From an uncultured Lachnospiraceae bacterium (GTDB taxonomy: Bacteria; Bacillota; Clostridia; Lachnospirales; Lachnospiraceae): a DNA stretch of 64,000 nt. The notes below the pieces were generated by a model. It saw only the letters and a program-made list of their open reading frames with translations, was not told where the DNA came from and did no database searches. Positions 17,297 to 26,149 of this stretch are shown here, piece after piece (positions within the stretch are counted from its first letter, which is position 1; each line of letters opens with the position of its first letter). The stretch spans positions 44,639-108,638 of the forward strand of contig CAJTUC010000006.1 in NCBI GenBank assembly GCA_910579395.1, in the 5' to 3' direction. Made by a program: the position numbers and the translations under genes.

Positions 17297-19617
17297 GACC
17301 GCTTATACTGACTTTATCAGCTTTTGGGCCTTATGCCGGAGAGGAAACAATAGATTTTACGAGACTTGGGACGAAAGGGCTTTATTTAATAACAGGTGAT
17401 ACGGGTGCGGGTAAGACAACAATCTTCGATGCCATTGTGTTCGCTCTGTATGGAGAAGCGAGCGGAGAAGCGCGGGGAGCGGATATGCTGCGCTCCAAAT
17501 ATGCTGCGGCGGATATGCCGACCTATGTCCGTATGCGGTTTGCTTATCGCGGGGGAGAATACCAGATTACGAGGAATCCGGAATACAGGCGGCCATCCAA
17601 AAAAGGAGAGGGCTATACGGCCAACAAAGCGGATGCTGAACTGATCTGTCCGGATGGGCGTATCGTGACGAAGAATCGCGATGTGACGAAGGCGGTGACG
17701 GAACTGCTTGGACTGGATAAAAATCAGTTCACGCAGATTGCGATGATTGCGCAGGGTGATTTTCTGAGGCTTCTTTATGCCAAAACGGAGGACAGGAGCA
17801 AAATTTTCAGGGAAATTTTTCATACGAAGGCTTATCAGATATTGCAGGAGCGCTTAAAAACGGAGGCCGGGGCTTTGCGCCAGGAATATGAAGCATTGGG
17901 AAAGAGTATTGACCAGTATCTGGAGGGGATTCTCTGTGAAGATGCAGATTTTGCGGCCAGAATGGAAAGTGTACGGCAGAATCGGAAGGCGATTCCGACA
18001 GAGGATATCGTAACGCTGATTCGGGAGCGGATTGCTGCAGATGAGGCACAGCTCGTCCTGCTGCAGAAGCGGCTCGATACATACGAAAAAGAACTGGAGC
18101 AGGTCAATCAGATCATCGGCAGAGTAAATGAGCGGAAGAAACGCCGGGAAGAACTGGAGGATGTGAAGAAACAGCTTTTGCGTATCGTGCCGTCTCTTAC
18201 GTTGATGCAGGAACAGTATGGCGAAAAACAGCAGGCTTTTCAACTGTTTGAGGAAGAACGGGCACAGTTGGAGAAAATATATCAGGATTCTCTTGATATG
18301 CTGGAACAAAAGGAAGCGCGGGAAAAGATGCGGCTTCAGGTGGAAAAGCTGCGGGTAGATGCAGCGGCGGGCGAAAAAGCATACGGTCAGGCAGCGCTTT
18401 TGCACAGGCAGGCGAAAGAAGCCTATGATGAAATGGAGCGGCAGTATCTGGATGAACAGGCAGGAGTCCTTGCGCTGCGCCTGGAAGAAGGAGAACCTTG
18501 TCCGGTCTGTGGTTCGCTGACGCATCCGATGCCGGCGAAGCACAAGGAAGGTGCACCTTCCAAGGAAGCGGTGGATAGGGCCAAAAGGGAAGCGGAAACG
18601 GCAAATGCCCGACTGCATAAGGCGAGCGAGGAAGCGGGTGCTTTAAAGGGCAGACTGGAGAGTGCGGTGGAGCAGTACCAGGTAATGCTGGAGGCGGAAA
18701 CTGATCAGGAGAAAGAAGCCGTGCTTCTTCGTTTCACGGGAAAGGAAGAAGCTGAAAAAATGCTGGAGAAAAAGGAGAGGGAAAGCCTGCGGCGAAAGAA
18801 GGAACTTGGCGGAATGGAAGCCGAATGCCGGGAGAGGGAGAAAGAATGCCAGCGATGCCAGAATATGAAAGAGGTGCTGGAAAAACAGCTTGAAGAGGGC
18901 GTCGAAACGGTCCCGGAGGAACTGGAAGAAAAAAGACGTATATTGACGGAGGAGAAGCAGCTTGCTCTGAAAGAACAGCGGGAGCTGCACCGGTGTGTGC
19001 AGACCAATACCGGAATCGTGCAGGATATTGAAAAGAGAAGCCGGCAGCTGAGAACTGTGGAAGAAAAGTGGAGCCTGATCGGGGAATTAGCAGGAACTTT
19101 TAACGGTAATGTGGCCGGAAAAGATAAAATTATGTTAGAAACATATGTGCAGATGACCTATTTTGACAGAATGATCGGCCGGGCCAATACGAGATTTATG
19201 ATGATGTCCGGCGGACAGTACGAACTAAAACGGGCCGGAGCACAGAATATGAAAAGCCAGAGCGGGTTAGAGCTGGATGTCGTGGATCATTATAATGGTA
19301 CAGTGAGGAGCATTAAGACATTATCCGGCGGAGAAGCTTTTCTCGCGTCTTTGTCTATGGCGCTGGGACTTTCGGATGAAATTCAGTCTACGGCCGGCGG
19401 CATTGCACTGGATACGATGTTTGTGGACGAAGGTTTCGGTTATCTGGATGAAGAAGCGTTGGCACAGGCAATCCGCACCTTACAGGGGCTGGCCGAGGGA
19501 AATCGGCTGGTAGGCATTATATCCCATGTCGGAAGCCTGAAAGAAAAGATTGAAAAACAGATTGTTGTTACCAAAGAAAAAAGCGGCGGAAGCAGGACTG
19601 TCATTTCGGAAATGTAG
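17293..19617 (+). CDS. sbcC: Exonuclease subunit SbcC
   Basis: The 774-residue ATPase subunit of SbcCD. Walker A GDTGAGKTT at about residue 35, a Q loop near 155, long coiled coils, the zinc-hook CPVCGS at about 403, signature TLSGGEAFLASLSMALG at about 676 and Walker B MFVDEGFGYLD at about 706. It is shorter than the 1000-residue SbcC of Escherichia coli, with correspondingly short coiled-coil arms. GGAGG at 17280-17284 and coupling to the sbcD stop fix the start at 17293. Confidence 0.95.
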   Translation: MRPLILTLSAFGPYAGEETIDFTRLGTKGLYLITGDTGAGKTTIFDAIVFALYGEASGEARGADMLRSKYAAADMPTYVRMRFAYRGGEYQITRNPEYRRPSKKGEGYTANKADAELICPDGRIVTKNRDVTKAVTELLGLDKNQFTQIAMIAQGDFLRLLYAKTEDRSKIFREIFHTKAYQILQERLKTEAGALRQEYEALGKSIDQYLEGILCEDADFAARMESVRQNRKAIPTEDIVTLIRERIAADEAQLVLLQKRLDTYEKELEQVNQIIGRVNERKKRREELEDVKKQLLRIVPSLTLMQEQYGEKQQAFQLFEEERAQLEKIYQDSLDMLEQKEAREKMRLQVEKLRVDAAAGEKAYGQAALLHRQAKEAYDEMERQYLDEQAGVLALRLEEGEPCPVCGSLTHPMPAKHKEGAPSKEAVDRAKREAETANARLHKASEEAGALKGRLESAVEQYQVMLEAETDQEKEAVLLRFTGKEEAEKMLEKKERESLRRKKELGGMEAECREREKECQRCQNMKEVLEKQLEEGVETVPEELEEKRRILTEEKQLALKEQRELHRCVQTNTGIVQDIEKRSRQLRTVEEKWSLIGELAGTFNGNVAGKDKIMLETYVQMTYFDRMIGRANTRFMMMSGGQYELKRAGAQNMKSQSGLELDVVDHYNGTVRSIKTLSGGEAFLASLSMALGLSDEIQSTAGGIALDTMFVDEGFGYLDEEALAQAIRTLQGLAEGNRLVGIISHVGSLKEKIEKQIVVTKEKSGGSRTVISEM

Positions 19618-19637
19618 AATAGAATGGAGCGTTGCAG

Positions 19638-20510
19638 ATGGAAAAGAAAATTGCGATGAGGGTATCCTTTGTCAGTATCGTGGTCAATTTGGGATTGTCG
19701 CTGTTGAAATTGGCGGCAGGTATCGCGGCATCTTCGGGAGCCATGATTTCCGATGCCGTGCATTCTGCTTCTGATGTGTTCAGCACGGTCATTGTGATGA
19801 TCGGAGTTCAGATTTCAAGTAAGAAGTCGGATGCAGATCATCAGTATGGCCATGAGAGATTAGAATGTGTAGCCTCCATCGTATTAGCGGTGGTCTTGTG
19901 CATTACCGGATGCGGAATCGGATATCGCGGACTGCAGACCGTTTTGGATGGACGTTATGAAGAACTCGCTATACCGGGAAGACTGGCGCTCTTGGCGGCA
20001 GCGCTTTCTATTGTTATCAAAGAATGGATGTTCTGGTATACGAGAGCGGCGGCGAAAAAAATCAATTCCGGCGCGCTGATGGCGGATGCCTGGCATCATC
20101 GTTCGGATTCACTTTCTTCTGTGGGCGCATTAATCGGTATTTTTGGTTCTCGTTTGGGGTATCCTGTTTTAGATAGCGTAGCAAGTGTTATTATCAGTGC
20201 TTTTATCGTAAAGGCCGCCTATGACATTTTTAAAGACGCCGTTGATAAGATGGTGGATAAAGCCTGTGATGATGAGACGATTCAGGAAATGCGCCGGATG
20301 ATAGCCGCCCAGGAAGGAGTATTGGGAATTGACCTTCTGCGGACCCGGTTATTTGGCAACCGGATTTATGTCGATATTGAAATTGCTGCGGATGGCAGCC
20401 GTACACTGAATGAGACACATGCCGTGGCGGAATGTGTGCATCATAAGATGGAGCAGACCTTTCCGAATGTGAAGCATTGTATGGTGCATGTGAATCCATA
20501 CCGGGGATAG
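19638..20510 (+). CDS. Cation diffusion facilitator (FieF/MamM-like)
   Basis: A 290-residue CDF exporter with six membrane helices and a C-terminal cytosolic domain. Metal-site motifs are SDAVHSASDVFS in helix II and DAWHHRSDSLSSVG in helix V; the last matches the HHxxD pattern typical of zinc/iron exporters. The C-terminal domain has the family HYHV-like block IYVDIEIAADGSRTLNETH. It follows sbcC by 20 bases and is probably in the same unit. The metal is not determined. Confidence 0.9.
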   Translation: MEKKIAMRVSFVSIVVNLGLSLLKLAAGIAASSGAMISDAVHSASDVFSTVIVMIGVQISSKKSDADHQYGHERLECVASIVLAVVLCITGCGIGYRGLQTVLDGRYEELAIPGRLALLAAALSIVIKEWMFWYTRAAAKKINSGALMADAWHHRSDSLSSVGALIGIFGSRLGYPVLDSVASVIISAFIVKAAYDIFKDAVDKMVDKACDDETIQEMRRMIAAQEGVLGIDLLRTRLFGNRIYVDIEIAADGSRTLNETHAVAECVHHKMEQTFPNVKHCMVHVNPYRG

Positions 20511-20560
20511 GAGGACCGGCTGATGAGCGGCCGGTGGATAAAGTTTCCGGTCATGTGTGT

Positions 20561-20589
20561 TTGCGAAAAACATTTTATTGTGTTATATT
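20561..20589 (+). promoter_or_regulatory. Candidate promoter for cardiolipin synthase
   Basis: TTGCGA (20561-20566) and TATATT (20584-20589) with a 17-base spacer, after a short GC-rich hairpin following the CDF gene. The match to consensus is moderate. Confidence 0.5.
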
Positions 20590-20639
20590 ATGTTAGAGAG
20601 TTCGGGGGGACAGACTGAAAAAGGTATGGTTATATTCCT

Positions 20640-22169
20640 ATGAGAAAAATATTGCATTTGGTTTTAAACAGGGTATTTATAACGGGTGTAATTGTTTTGC
20701 TTCAGGTCTTTTTCTTTATCCTGGAGCTTTTCCAATGGGCGAATCATTATGTAGAGATTGCATTTGCGTTAAGGGCGCTCAGTCTTCTGATTGTTTTTTA
20801 CCTTATATTGAAACCGAATAATCCCGCCGTAAAACTGGCATGGATTGTGCCTATCCTGGTCTTTCCCCTGTTCGGTGGAATTTCATACCTTGCATTTGGA
20901 CATGTTGTCATTTCCCGGAAGCTCCGGAACAGTATGCGGAAGACGGAAGAACTGACCAAAAGGAATATGCCGGAGAATCAGGATATTTTGGCGAAAATAA
21001 AGAAAGAAAATCCGTCCGTCGCCAATTTGTGCGGATATCTGAAACACTATTCCGGCACAGCAGTATGGGAAAATACGAATACGACCTATTATGCGGACGG
21101 GCTTCCTTATTGGGAACAGTTGTTAGAGGACCTTGAGAGGGCAGAGCGCTTCATTTTTCTGGAATATTTTATATTGGGTGAAGGCACGATGTGGGATGCA
21201 GTCTTACAGATTCTGGAAAAGAAAGCAAAACAGGGCATCGAAGTCAGACTGATCTATGATGATTTCGGGAGCATTCTGAAACTGCCCAAGCATTATGAGC
21301 AGTTCATTGAACAGAAGGGCATAAAGTGTGTCGCGTTCAATAAACTGGTTCCGCTCATGGCGATCATACTGAACAACAGGGATCACCGGAAAATTGTCGT
21401 GATTGACGGCAAGGTCGGCTATACCGGCGGCATCAATCTAGCGGATGAATATATCAATTATAAGACATTGTATGGTTATTGGAAGGATGCGGGAATCCGT
21501 CTGGAAGGAGAAGCGGTCTGGAATTTTACGGTGATGTTCCTGCAGATGTGGAACATTTCTCGTGATACGGATGAAGATTACAGTCGTTATCGGCACTGTT
21601 TTACGGAAAAAATATCGGGGAGTGGATATGTGCAGCCTTATGGTGACACACCTTTCGATAGTGAAACAGTGGGTGAAAATGTGTATCTGAACATGATCGG
21701 TTATGCCAGACGATATTTCTATGCGTTCACACCTTACCTGATTACAGATAATGAGATGTGTACGGCGTTAAAGCTGGCAGCCAAACGAGGGGTGGACGTA
21801 CGGCTGGTCACGCCGGGCATTCCGGATAAAAAGATGGCGTACTGGCTGACACAGTCCAGTTACCAGAATCTGCTTGAGGCGGGCGTGAAAATTTATCAGT
21901 ATACGCCCGGTTTTATTCATTCCAAGTGTGTTTTATGCGATGATGAAATAGCGGCAGTCGGAACCATTAATTTCGATTACAGAAGCTTTTATCATCATTT
22001 TGAGTGCGGTGTTTTTCTGTACCGGGCCGGTGCGGTCTCAGAGCTGAAAAATGATATGGAGAATACTTTTGCGGAGTCGGAAGAAATCACGCTGGAATGG
22101 TGTCAGAAAAAGTTCATGAAGATGAATGTGATCGGACCGTTCCTGAAACTGTTCTCGCCCTTGTTCTGA
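20640..22169 (+). CDS. cls: Cardiolipin synthase
   Basis: A 509-residue membrane phospholipase-D family enzyme that joins two phosphatidylglycerols. Two N-terminal membrane helices (about 8-30 and 40-60, plus a third near 70-90) precede two PLD domains with HKD motifs: DHRKIVVIDGKVGYTGG at about 255 and FIHSKCVLCDDEIAAVGT at about 425. Length matches bacterial ClsA. An acyltransferase gene follows after 25 bases, so both phospholipid genes are probably expressed together. Confidence 0.95.
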   Translation: MRKILHLVLNRVFITGVIVLLQVFFFILELFQWANHYVEIAFALRALSLLIVFYLILKPNNPAVKLAWIVPILVFPLFGGISYLAFGHVVISRKLRNSMRKTEELTKRNMPENQDILAKIKKENPSVANLCGYLKHYSGTAVWENTNTTYYADGLPYWEQLLEDLERAERFIFLEYFILGEGTMWDAVLQILEKKAKQGIEVRLIYDDFGSILKLPKHYEQFIEQKGIKCVAFNKLVPLMAIILNNRDHRKIVVIDGKVGYTGGINLADEYINYKTLYGYWKDAGIRLEGEAVWNFTVMFLQMWNISRDTDEDYSRYRHCFTEKISGSGYVQPYGDTPFDSETVGENVYLNMIGYARRYFYAFTPYLITDNEMCTALKLAAKRGVDVRLVTPGIPDKKMAYWLTQSSYQNLLEAGVKIYQYTPGFIHSKCVLCDDEIAAVGTINFDYRSFYHHFECGVFLYRAGAVSELKNDMENTFAESEEITLEWCQKKFMKMNVIGPFLKLFSPLF

Positions 22170-22194
22170 TGGAAATAGAAAGAGAGTGTGTTTT

Positions 22195-22920
22195 ATGTTG
22201 CGTTTTGTACAGGTGATCGTCCGCAATCTTCCGAGAATTTATATGATTCCGAAGATGGCGTATATGGCAAAACACCCCGAAAAATATACGGAAGAGAAAT
22301 GTTATGAATATGCAAGGCTGGCAGTCAGAAGGATGACGCGGGCCGGGCATATCAGGACGCAGGGATATGGCATGGAAAATCTTCCAAAAGAAGGCGGGTA
22401 TGTCATGTTTCCGAATCATCAGGGAAAATATGATGCACTTGGGATTGTATATACGCACAAAAAGCCCTGTACTATCGTCATTGACGATGCCAAGTCACAT
22501 ATGATCCTGACGTCCCAGTTTATCGATATGATACACGGGAAACGGCTGATCAAGGATGATGTGCGCCAGTCAGTCAAACTGATGCAGGAAATATCGAAGG
22601 AAGTTGCAGCCGGCAGAAGATATATTATTTTTCCGGAAGGCGGCTACTATCACAATCATAATAACGTGTGTGTTTTTAAACCGGGATGCTTTAAAAGCGC
22701 TATTCGGGCGAAAGCGCCCATCGTGCCGGTCGTTTTAATCGATTCCTATAAGGTATTTGAAGAATGGAGTCTTAGAAAAGTGACGACGCAGGTACACTAC
22801 CTGCCGCCCCTGCGCTATGAAGAGTACAAAGGCATGACGACACAGGCGGTTTCCGATGTCGTGCACGGACGAATCAGGAAATATATTGCGGAAGTATTGA
22901 GAAAACCTGTTAAAGGATGA
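22195..22920 (+). CDS. 1-acyl-sn-glycerol-3-phosphate acyltransferase family protein
   Basis: A 241-residue PlsC-family acyltransferase. Motif I is NHQGKYDALG (NHxxxxD), motif III FPEGGYYHN, and motif IV AKAPIVPVVLID. The start is ATG 22195 with AAAGAGAG upstream; the frame could extend to a GTG three codons earlier. The last 11 bases overlap the convergent tmcAL gene. Expected product is phosphatidic acid; acyl donor unknown. Confidence 0.9.
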   Translation: MLRFVQVIVRNLPRIYMIPKMAYMAKHPEKYTEEKCYEYARLAVRRMTRAGHIRTQGYGMENLPKEGGYVMFPNHQGKYDALGIVYTHKKPCTIVIDDAKSHMILTSQFIDMIHGKRLIKDDVRQSVKLMQEISKEVAAGRRYIIFPEGGYYHNHNNVCVFKPGCFKSAIRAKAPIVPVVLIDSYKVFEEWSLRKVTTQVHYLPPLRYEEYKGMTTQAVSDVVHGRIRKYIAEVLRKPVKG

Positions 22921-24148
22921 CAAGCTGTTTTTGATATTCGTTTTGGAAGTTCTGATGAAATTTATGTTGTACAGCCAACGCATAAATATGGCTTGTCTTA
23001 ATGTCCTGCTCTAACATCCGGCGTCCATTTTCCGATGTGATGAGGTCATTGGCGTCGGCAAGTTTGGAGAGAAGCGGGATGTCGGTATGTGCTTTCATTG
23101 CTGCTAGAAGCGGGACAGATTCTTTTCGAAAACCCAACATTCTTGCATAGTAGACATAATCCTGTGCACAGAAAGCGTTCATATCCGCCTGCTCAATATT
23201 TAACAGGATATGCAGCAGACTGCGGGAGACTTTGGTGTAGGTCACGTTCTTGGTCTTTAATGTTTCACAAAAAGAAACATAGTCCATATAGGCAGGAAGA
23301 AATTTGCGGAGCCTGTCGGAAAAATCGCTGTCGATGTCGAAATAGACGCCAAAATCTCTATCTTGTTCCTGAAGCAGTTTGTAAGCGAGCAGAAGAGAAA
23401 AATCATCCGGAAGGATAGGGAAGCTTTTTTCATAGTGGCGGACCATCAGCTCATGAACGGCCGTCGGAAGCTGTTCTTTTATGGAATAAAGTGATTTTCC
23501 AGCTGCCAGTGATTCACGGATGGCCAGTGCGGAACTGTACGGGCTGTCAAGACTTTCATCATGATAGCCGGAGCCCATGCGGGGCATTGTATAAGGTCTG
23601 ATCTGACTGTTCAGTTTTTTCAGGGCTTTCAGATATTCCAGTCCCAGAATGTTGTTCGGATATTTTAAGAGCGGAAGTTCTTCGGAAAGCTGCGGGAAAA
23701 CTGTACAAAGAACGTCGTTTCTTGCCTGCGGGTAAGGAATACCTTCTTTTAACCTTTTTTTTAAGAGGCTCTTAAAGGCTTCGTCTTCTGTCAGCAGCGC
23801 ATCGGCCAGCTTCGATAAACGGCCGATCTCACCGCATTCGCTGCCGAAACAAAGAGCATCGACGACACCGAGTCTATGCAGCAGCGCGACTGCACCGGAA
23901 GCGAAATATTCCGCACTGGCTGTAGAATAGTGAACGGGAAGTTCCAGAACGACATCTGCACCGCATAAAAGGGCAGCTTCTGCGCGGATCGATTTCTCCA
24001 TAACGGCCGGCTGGCCCCGCTGTACGAAATTTCCGCTCATTACGATAACGACATATTCCGCCCCCGTCAGTTCCCTTGCTTTTGCAATCTGATAGGCGTG
24101 TCCGTTATGAAAAGGATTATATTCTGCAATAATACCAACCGTTTTCAT
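22910..24148 (-). CDS. tmcAL: tRNA(Met) cytidine acetate ligase (YlbM family)
   Basis: A 412-residue nucleotidyltransferase-fold enzyme that acetylates the wobble cytidine of elongator tRNA-Met using acetate and ATP. The N-terminal AEYNPFHNGHAYQI holds the HIGH-like HNGH; SGNFVQRGQPAVM and ELPVHYSTASAEYFASGAV are hallmark blocks of TmcAL. The C-terminal RNA-binding half is present, so the length is typical. It is convergent with the acyltransferase, overlapping by 11 bases, and divergent from rpsU. Confidence 0.93.
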   Translation of the reverse strand: MKTVGIIAEYNPFHNGHAYQIAKARELTGAEYVVIVMSGNFVQRGQPAVMEKSIRAEAALLCGADVVLELPVHYSTASAEYFASGAVALLHRLGVVDALCFGSECGEIGRLSKLADALLTEDEAFKSLLKKRLKEGIPYPQARNDVLCTVFPQLSEELPLLKYPNNILGLEYLKALKKLNSQIRPYTMPRMGSGYHDESLDSPYSSALAIRESLAAGKSLYSIKEQLPTAVHELMVRHYEKSFPILPDDFSLLLAYKLLQEQDRDFGVYFDIDSDFSDRLRKFLPAYMDYVSFCETLKTKNVTYTKVSRSLLHILLNIEQADMNAFCAQDYVYYARMLGFRKESVPLLAAMKAHTDIPLLSKLADANDLITSENGRRMLEQDIKTSHIYALAVQHKFHQNFQNEYQKQLVIL

Positions 24149-24223
24149 AAGAAAAAATTCCTTTCGTTTTTTCTCACGTTAGTGTATCATGAAAAATCAT
24201 GAAAAACAAATGAAAAATAGTAG

Positions 24224-24251
24224 TTGACTCACATCCAGAATGTGGTATAAT
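24224..24251 (+). promoter_or_regulatory. Promoter of rpsU (extended -10)
   Basis: TTGACT (24224-24229), 16-base spacer, TATAAT (24246-24251) with TGG just before the -10. A small palindrome TGTGTA-GA-TACACA (24260-24273) lies at the likely start site and a second hairpin GCAC-GGTT-GTGC follows at 24277-24288. Confidence 0.85.
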
Positions 24252-24345
24252 TTATGTTGTGTGTAGATACACAATGCACGGTTGTGCGCAAATAACCCAA
24301 TCAGTCATGTTACTAGTTAGGGACTGAAGGGAGGTCAGGTGTGGA

Positions 24346-24522
24346 ATGTCGAACGTAATTGTTAAAGAAAACGAGACTTTAGACAGCGCATTGCGTCGTT
24401 TTAAGAGAAGTTGCGCGAAAGCAGGGATTCAGCAGGAAATTCGTAAGAGAGAGCATTACGAGAAGCCCAGCGTAAGACGCAAGAAGAAGTCCGAAGCAGC
24501 AAGAAAACGTAAATACAACTAA
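24346..24522 (+). CDS. rpsU: 30S ribosomal protein S21
   Basis: A 58-residue basic protein. The translation begins MSNVIVKENETLDSALRR and ends with a lysine/arginine-rich tail SVRRKKKSEAARKRKYN, exactly the S21 pattern. It is too short for usual open-reading-frame cut-offs. GGGAGG at 24330-24334 precedes the ATG. It has its own strong promoter upstream and an intrinsic terminator downstream, so it is transcribed alone. Confidence 0.97.
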   Translation: MSNVIVKENETLDSALRRFKRSCAKAGIQQEIRKREHYEKPSVRRKKKSEAARKRKYN

Positions 24523-24535
24523 TGTTTATGTAGAA

Positions 24536-24563
24536 CAAATCCCTGATGATATCAGGGATTTTG
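24536..24563 (+). terminator. Terminator after rpsU
   Basis: AAATCCCTGAT-gat-ATCAGGGATTT, an 11-base stem followed by T-rich sequence. Confidence 0.85.
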
Positions 24564-24655
24564 TTATGTCCGGATTTTTTGAGGTATTCTTCTTGCATAC
24601 ATTTTCATTTTTCCTAATATTTATAGTATAGAGGAATATGCGGGAGAGATGAATA

Positions 24656-25837
24656 TTGAAAAAAGGAAAAAGACGAATCATAAGCCTGTTTCTGATACTG
24701 AGTATCAGTATCCATATGGGCCTTTATGCAGTGCCCATGATAGTTCATGCAGCGCCGGAAGTGTCTACGCCTTCTTATATTGTTATGGAAGCGTCCACCG
24801 GTCAGGTCATTTGTGAGCAGGATGCGGACACGAGAAGGAGTCCGGCCAGTATTACGAAGATCATGACGCTGCTGATCATATTTGAGCATTTGAAGAGTGG
24901 AAGAATCCGGCTGGAAGATATGGTGACGACGAGTGCATATGCCAAATCCATGGGCGGTTCGCAGGTTTTTCTGGAAGAAGGAGAAAGTCAGACGCTGGAT
25001 ACGATGATAAAATGTATCGCGGTAGCATCCGGGAATGATGCAAGTGTGGCAGTGGCGGAATACATAGCAGGAAGTGAAGGCGAATTTGTCAAGCTGATGA
25101 ATGAAAAGGCGGATGCCTTGGGACTGCAGAATACTCATTTTGAGGATTGCTGCGGTTTGACAGATTCCGACAACCATTACACTTCGGCAAAAGATGTTGC
25201 AATTATGTCCAGAGAACTGATTACGAAATATCCTGAGGTATTGCAGTATACCGGTATCTGGATGGAAGATATTGAACATCATACGGCGCAGGGGACGTCC
25301 ACCTTTACACTGTCAAGCACCAATAAACTGCTAAAGCAGTATGAGTGGACGACGGGCTTAAAAACAGGCTCAACTTCCAAAGCATTGTACTGCCTGTCAG
25401 CAACGGCGAATAAGGATGGCATGGAGTTGATTGCGGTCGTGATGGCAGCGCCCGACCCGAAGGCGAGATTTGCGGACGCCATGTCGCTGCTAAGTTACGG
25501 TTACAGCGTCAGTCAGATGTATACGGATGAGAATAAGGATGCGCTGCCAGTCCAGAAGGTGGAAGGCGGTGTAGATGAACAGGTCAATCTTACCTATGCG
25601 GAACCTTTTCATTATCTGGATACAGCTGGAAATAACCTGAATGATATCGAGAAGGAGATCAGTCTGCCGGAGGTCATCAAAGCGCCTGTCGCAGAAGGAG
25701 ATGCCATTGGAGAGGCCGTATATAAACTGAACGGAAATCGTATCGGAAGCGTATCCATTCTAGCCGCAAAAACGGTTGAAAAGGCGGAGTATCTGGATTA
25801 TCTGTATAGGGTCTGGTTGAAGTTCCTTGTCTTCTGA
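24656..25837 (+). CDS. D-alanyl-D-alanine carboxypeptidase (DacF/PBP5-like)
   Basis: A 393-residue low-molecular-weight penicillin-binding protein. A signal peptide (KKGKRR then a hydrophobic run to about residue 32) leads to the S11 peptidase domain with SITK (SxxK) at about 62, SGND (SxN) at about 124 and KTGST (KTG) near 238, then a C-terminal beta domain and a hydrophobic end that may anchor it. The start is TTG 24656 with GGGAGAG at 24642-24648; the nearby ATG at 24649 is out of frame. It trims pentapeptide stems on the outer face of the membrane. The palindrome at 25848 follows directly. Confidence 0.92.
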   Translation: MKKGKRRIISLFLILSISIHMGLYAVPMIVHAAPEVSTPSYIVMEASTGQVICEQDADTRRSPASITKIMTLLIIFEHLKSGRIRLEDMVTTSAYAKSMGGSQVFLEEGESQTLDTMIKCIAVASGNDASVAVAEYIAGSEGEFVKLMNEKADALGLQNTHFEDCCGLTDSDNHYTSAKDVAIMSRELITKYPEVLQYTGIWMEDIEHHTAQGTSTFTLSSTNKLLKQYEWTTGLKTGSTSKALYCLSATANKDGMELIAVVMAAPDPKARFADAMSLLSYGYSVSQMYTDENKDALPVQKVEGGVDEQVNLTYAEPFHYLDTAGNNLNDIEKEISLPEVIKAPVAEGDAIGEAVYKLNGNRIGSVSILAAKTVEKAEYLDYLYRVWLKFLVF

Positions 25838-25847
25838 CCTTGGTGCT

Positions 25848-26080
25848 TTTAGACTGCCCATCGGGCCCCGTCTGCCGCCAGCGTGTCTCCCGCAGGACAG
25901 CGCATAGTTCCCTTGAAGGCACGCTTCCGCTCCGCGAAAACCAGCAGCGGTACTAAGTTCAAAAGCCGCAAAGCGCCTTTTTCACTAAGTGCCGGCGGTT
26001 TTCAAGGGCCTTCGCGGGAACTATGCGCTGTCCTGCGGGAGACACGCTGGCGGCAGACGGGGCCCGATGGGCAGTCTAAA
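25848..26080. repeat. Long palindromic element E1 (65-base perfect arms, conserved core)
   Basis: Arms 25848-25912 and 26016-26080 are exact reverse complements over 65 bases, around a 103-base centre. The centre contains GGCACGCTTCCGCTCCGCGA (25918-25937) and TTCAAGGGCCTTCGC (26001-26015), which recur in element E2 at 45.8 kb although the arms there are unrelated. Fills the 312-base gap between a carboxypeptidase and a phosphoesterase gene. No protein-coding gene is credible here; the open frames on both strands are mirror images of each other. Confidence 0.95.
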
Positions 26081-26149
26081 TCTTGGGATTGCGGTTTTAC
26101 CATGATTTATGATATACTTTATGAGTTGCGTTAAACAGGATTTATCGAT

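Noticed and set aside
25677..26134. Two open frames on opposite strands with nearly the same protein sequence
   Set aside because: They are the two arms of the E1 palindrome read in mirror image, not genes.
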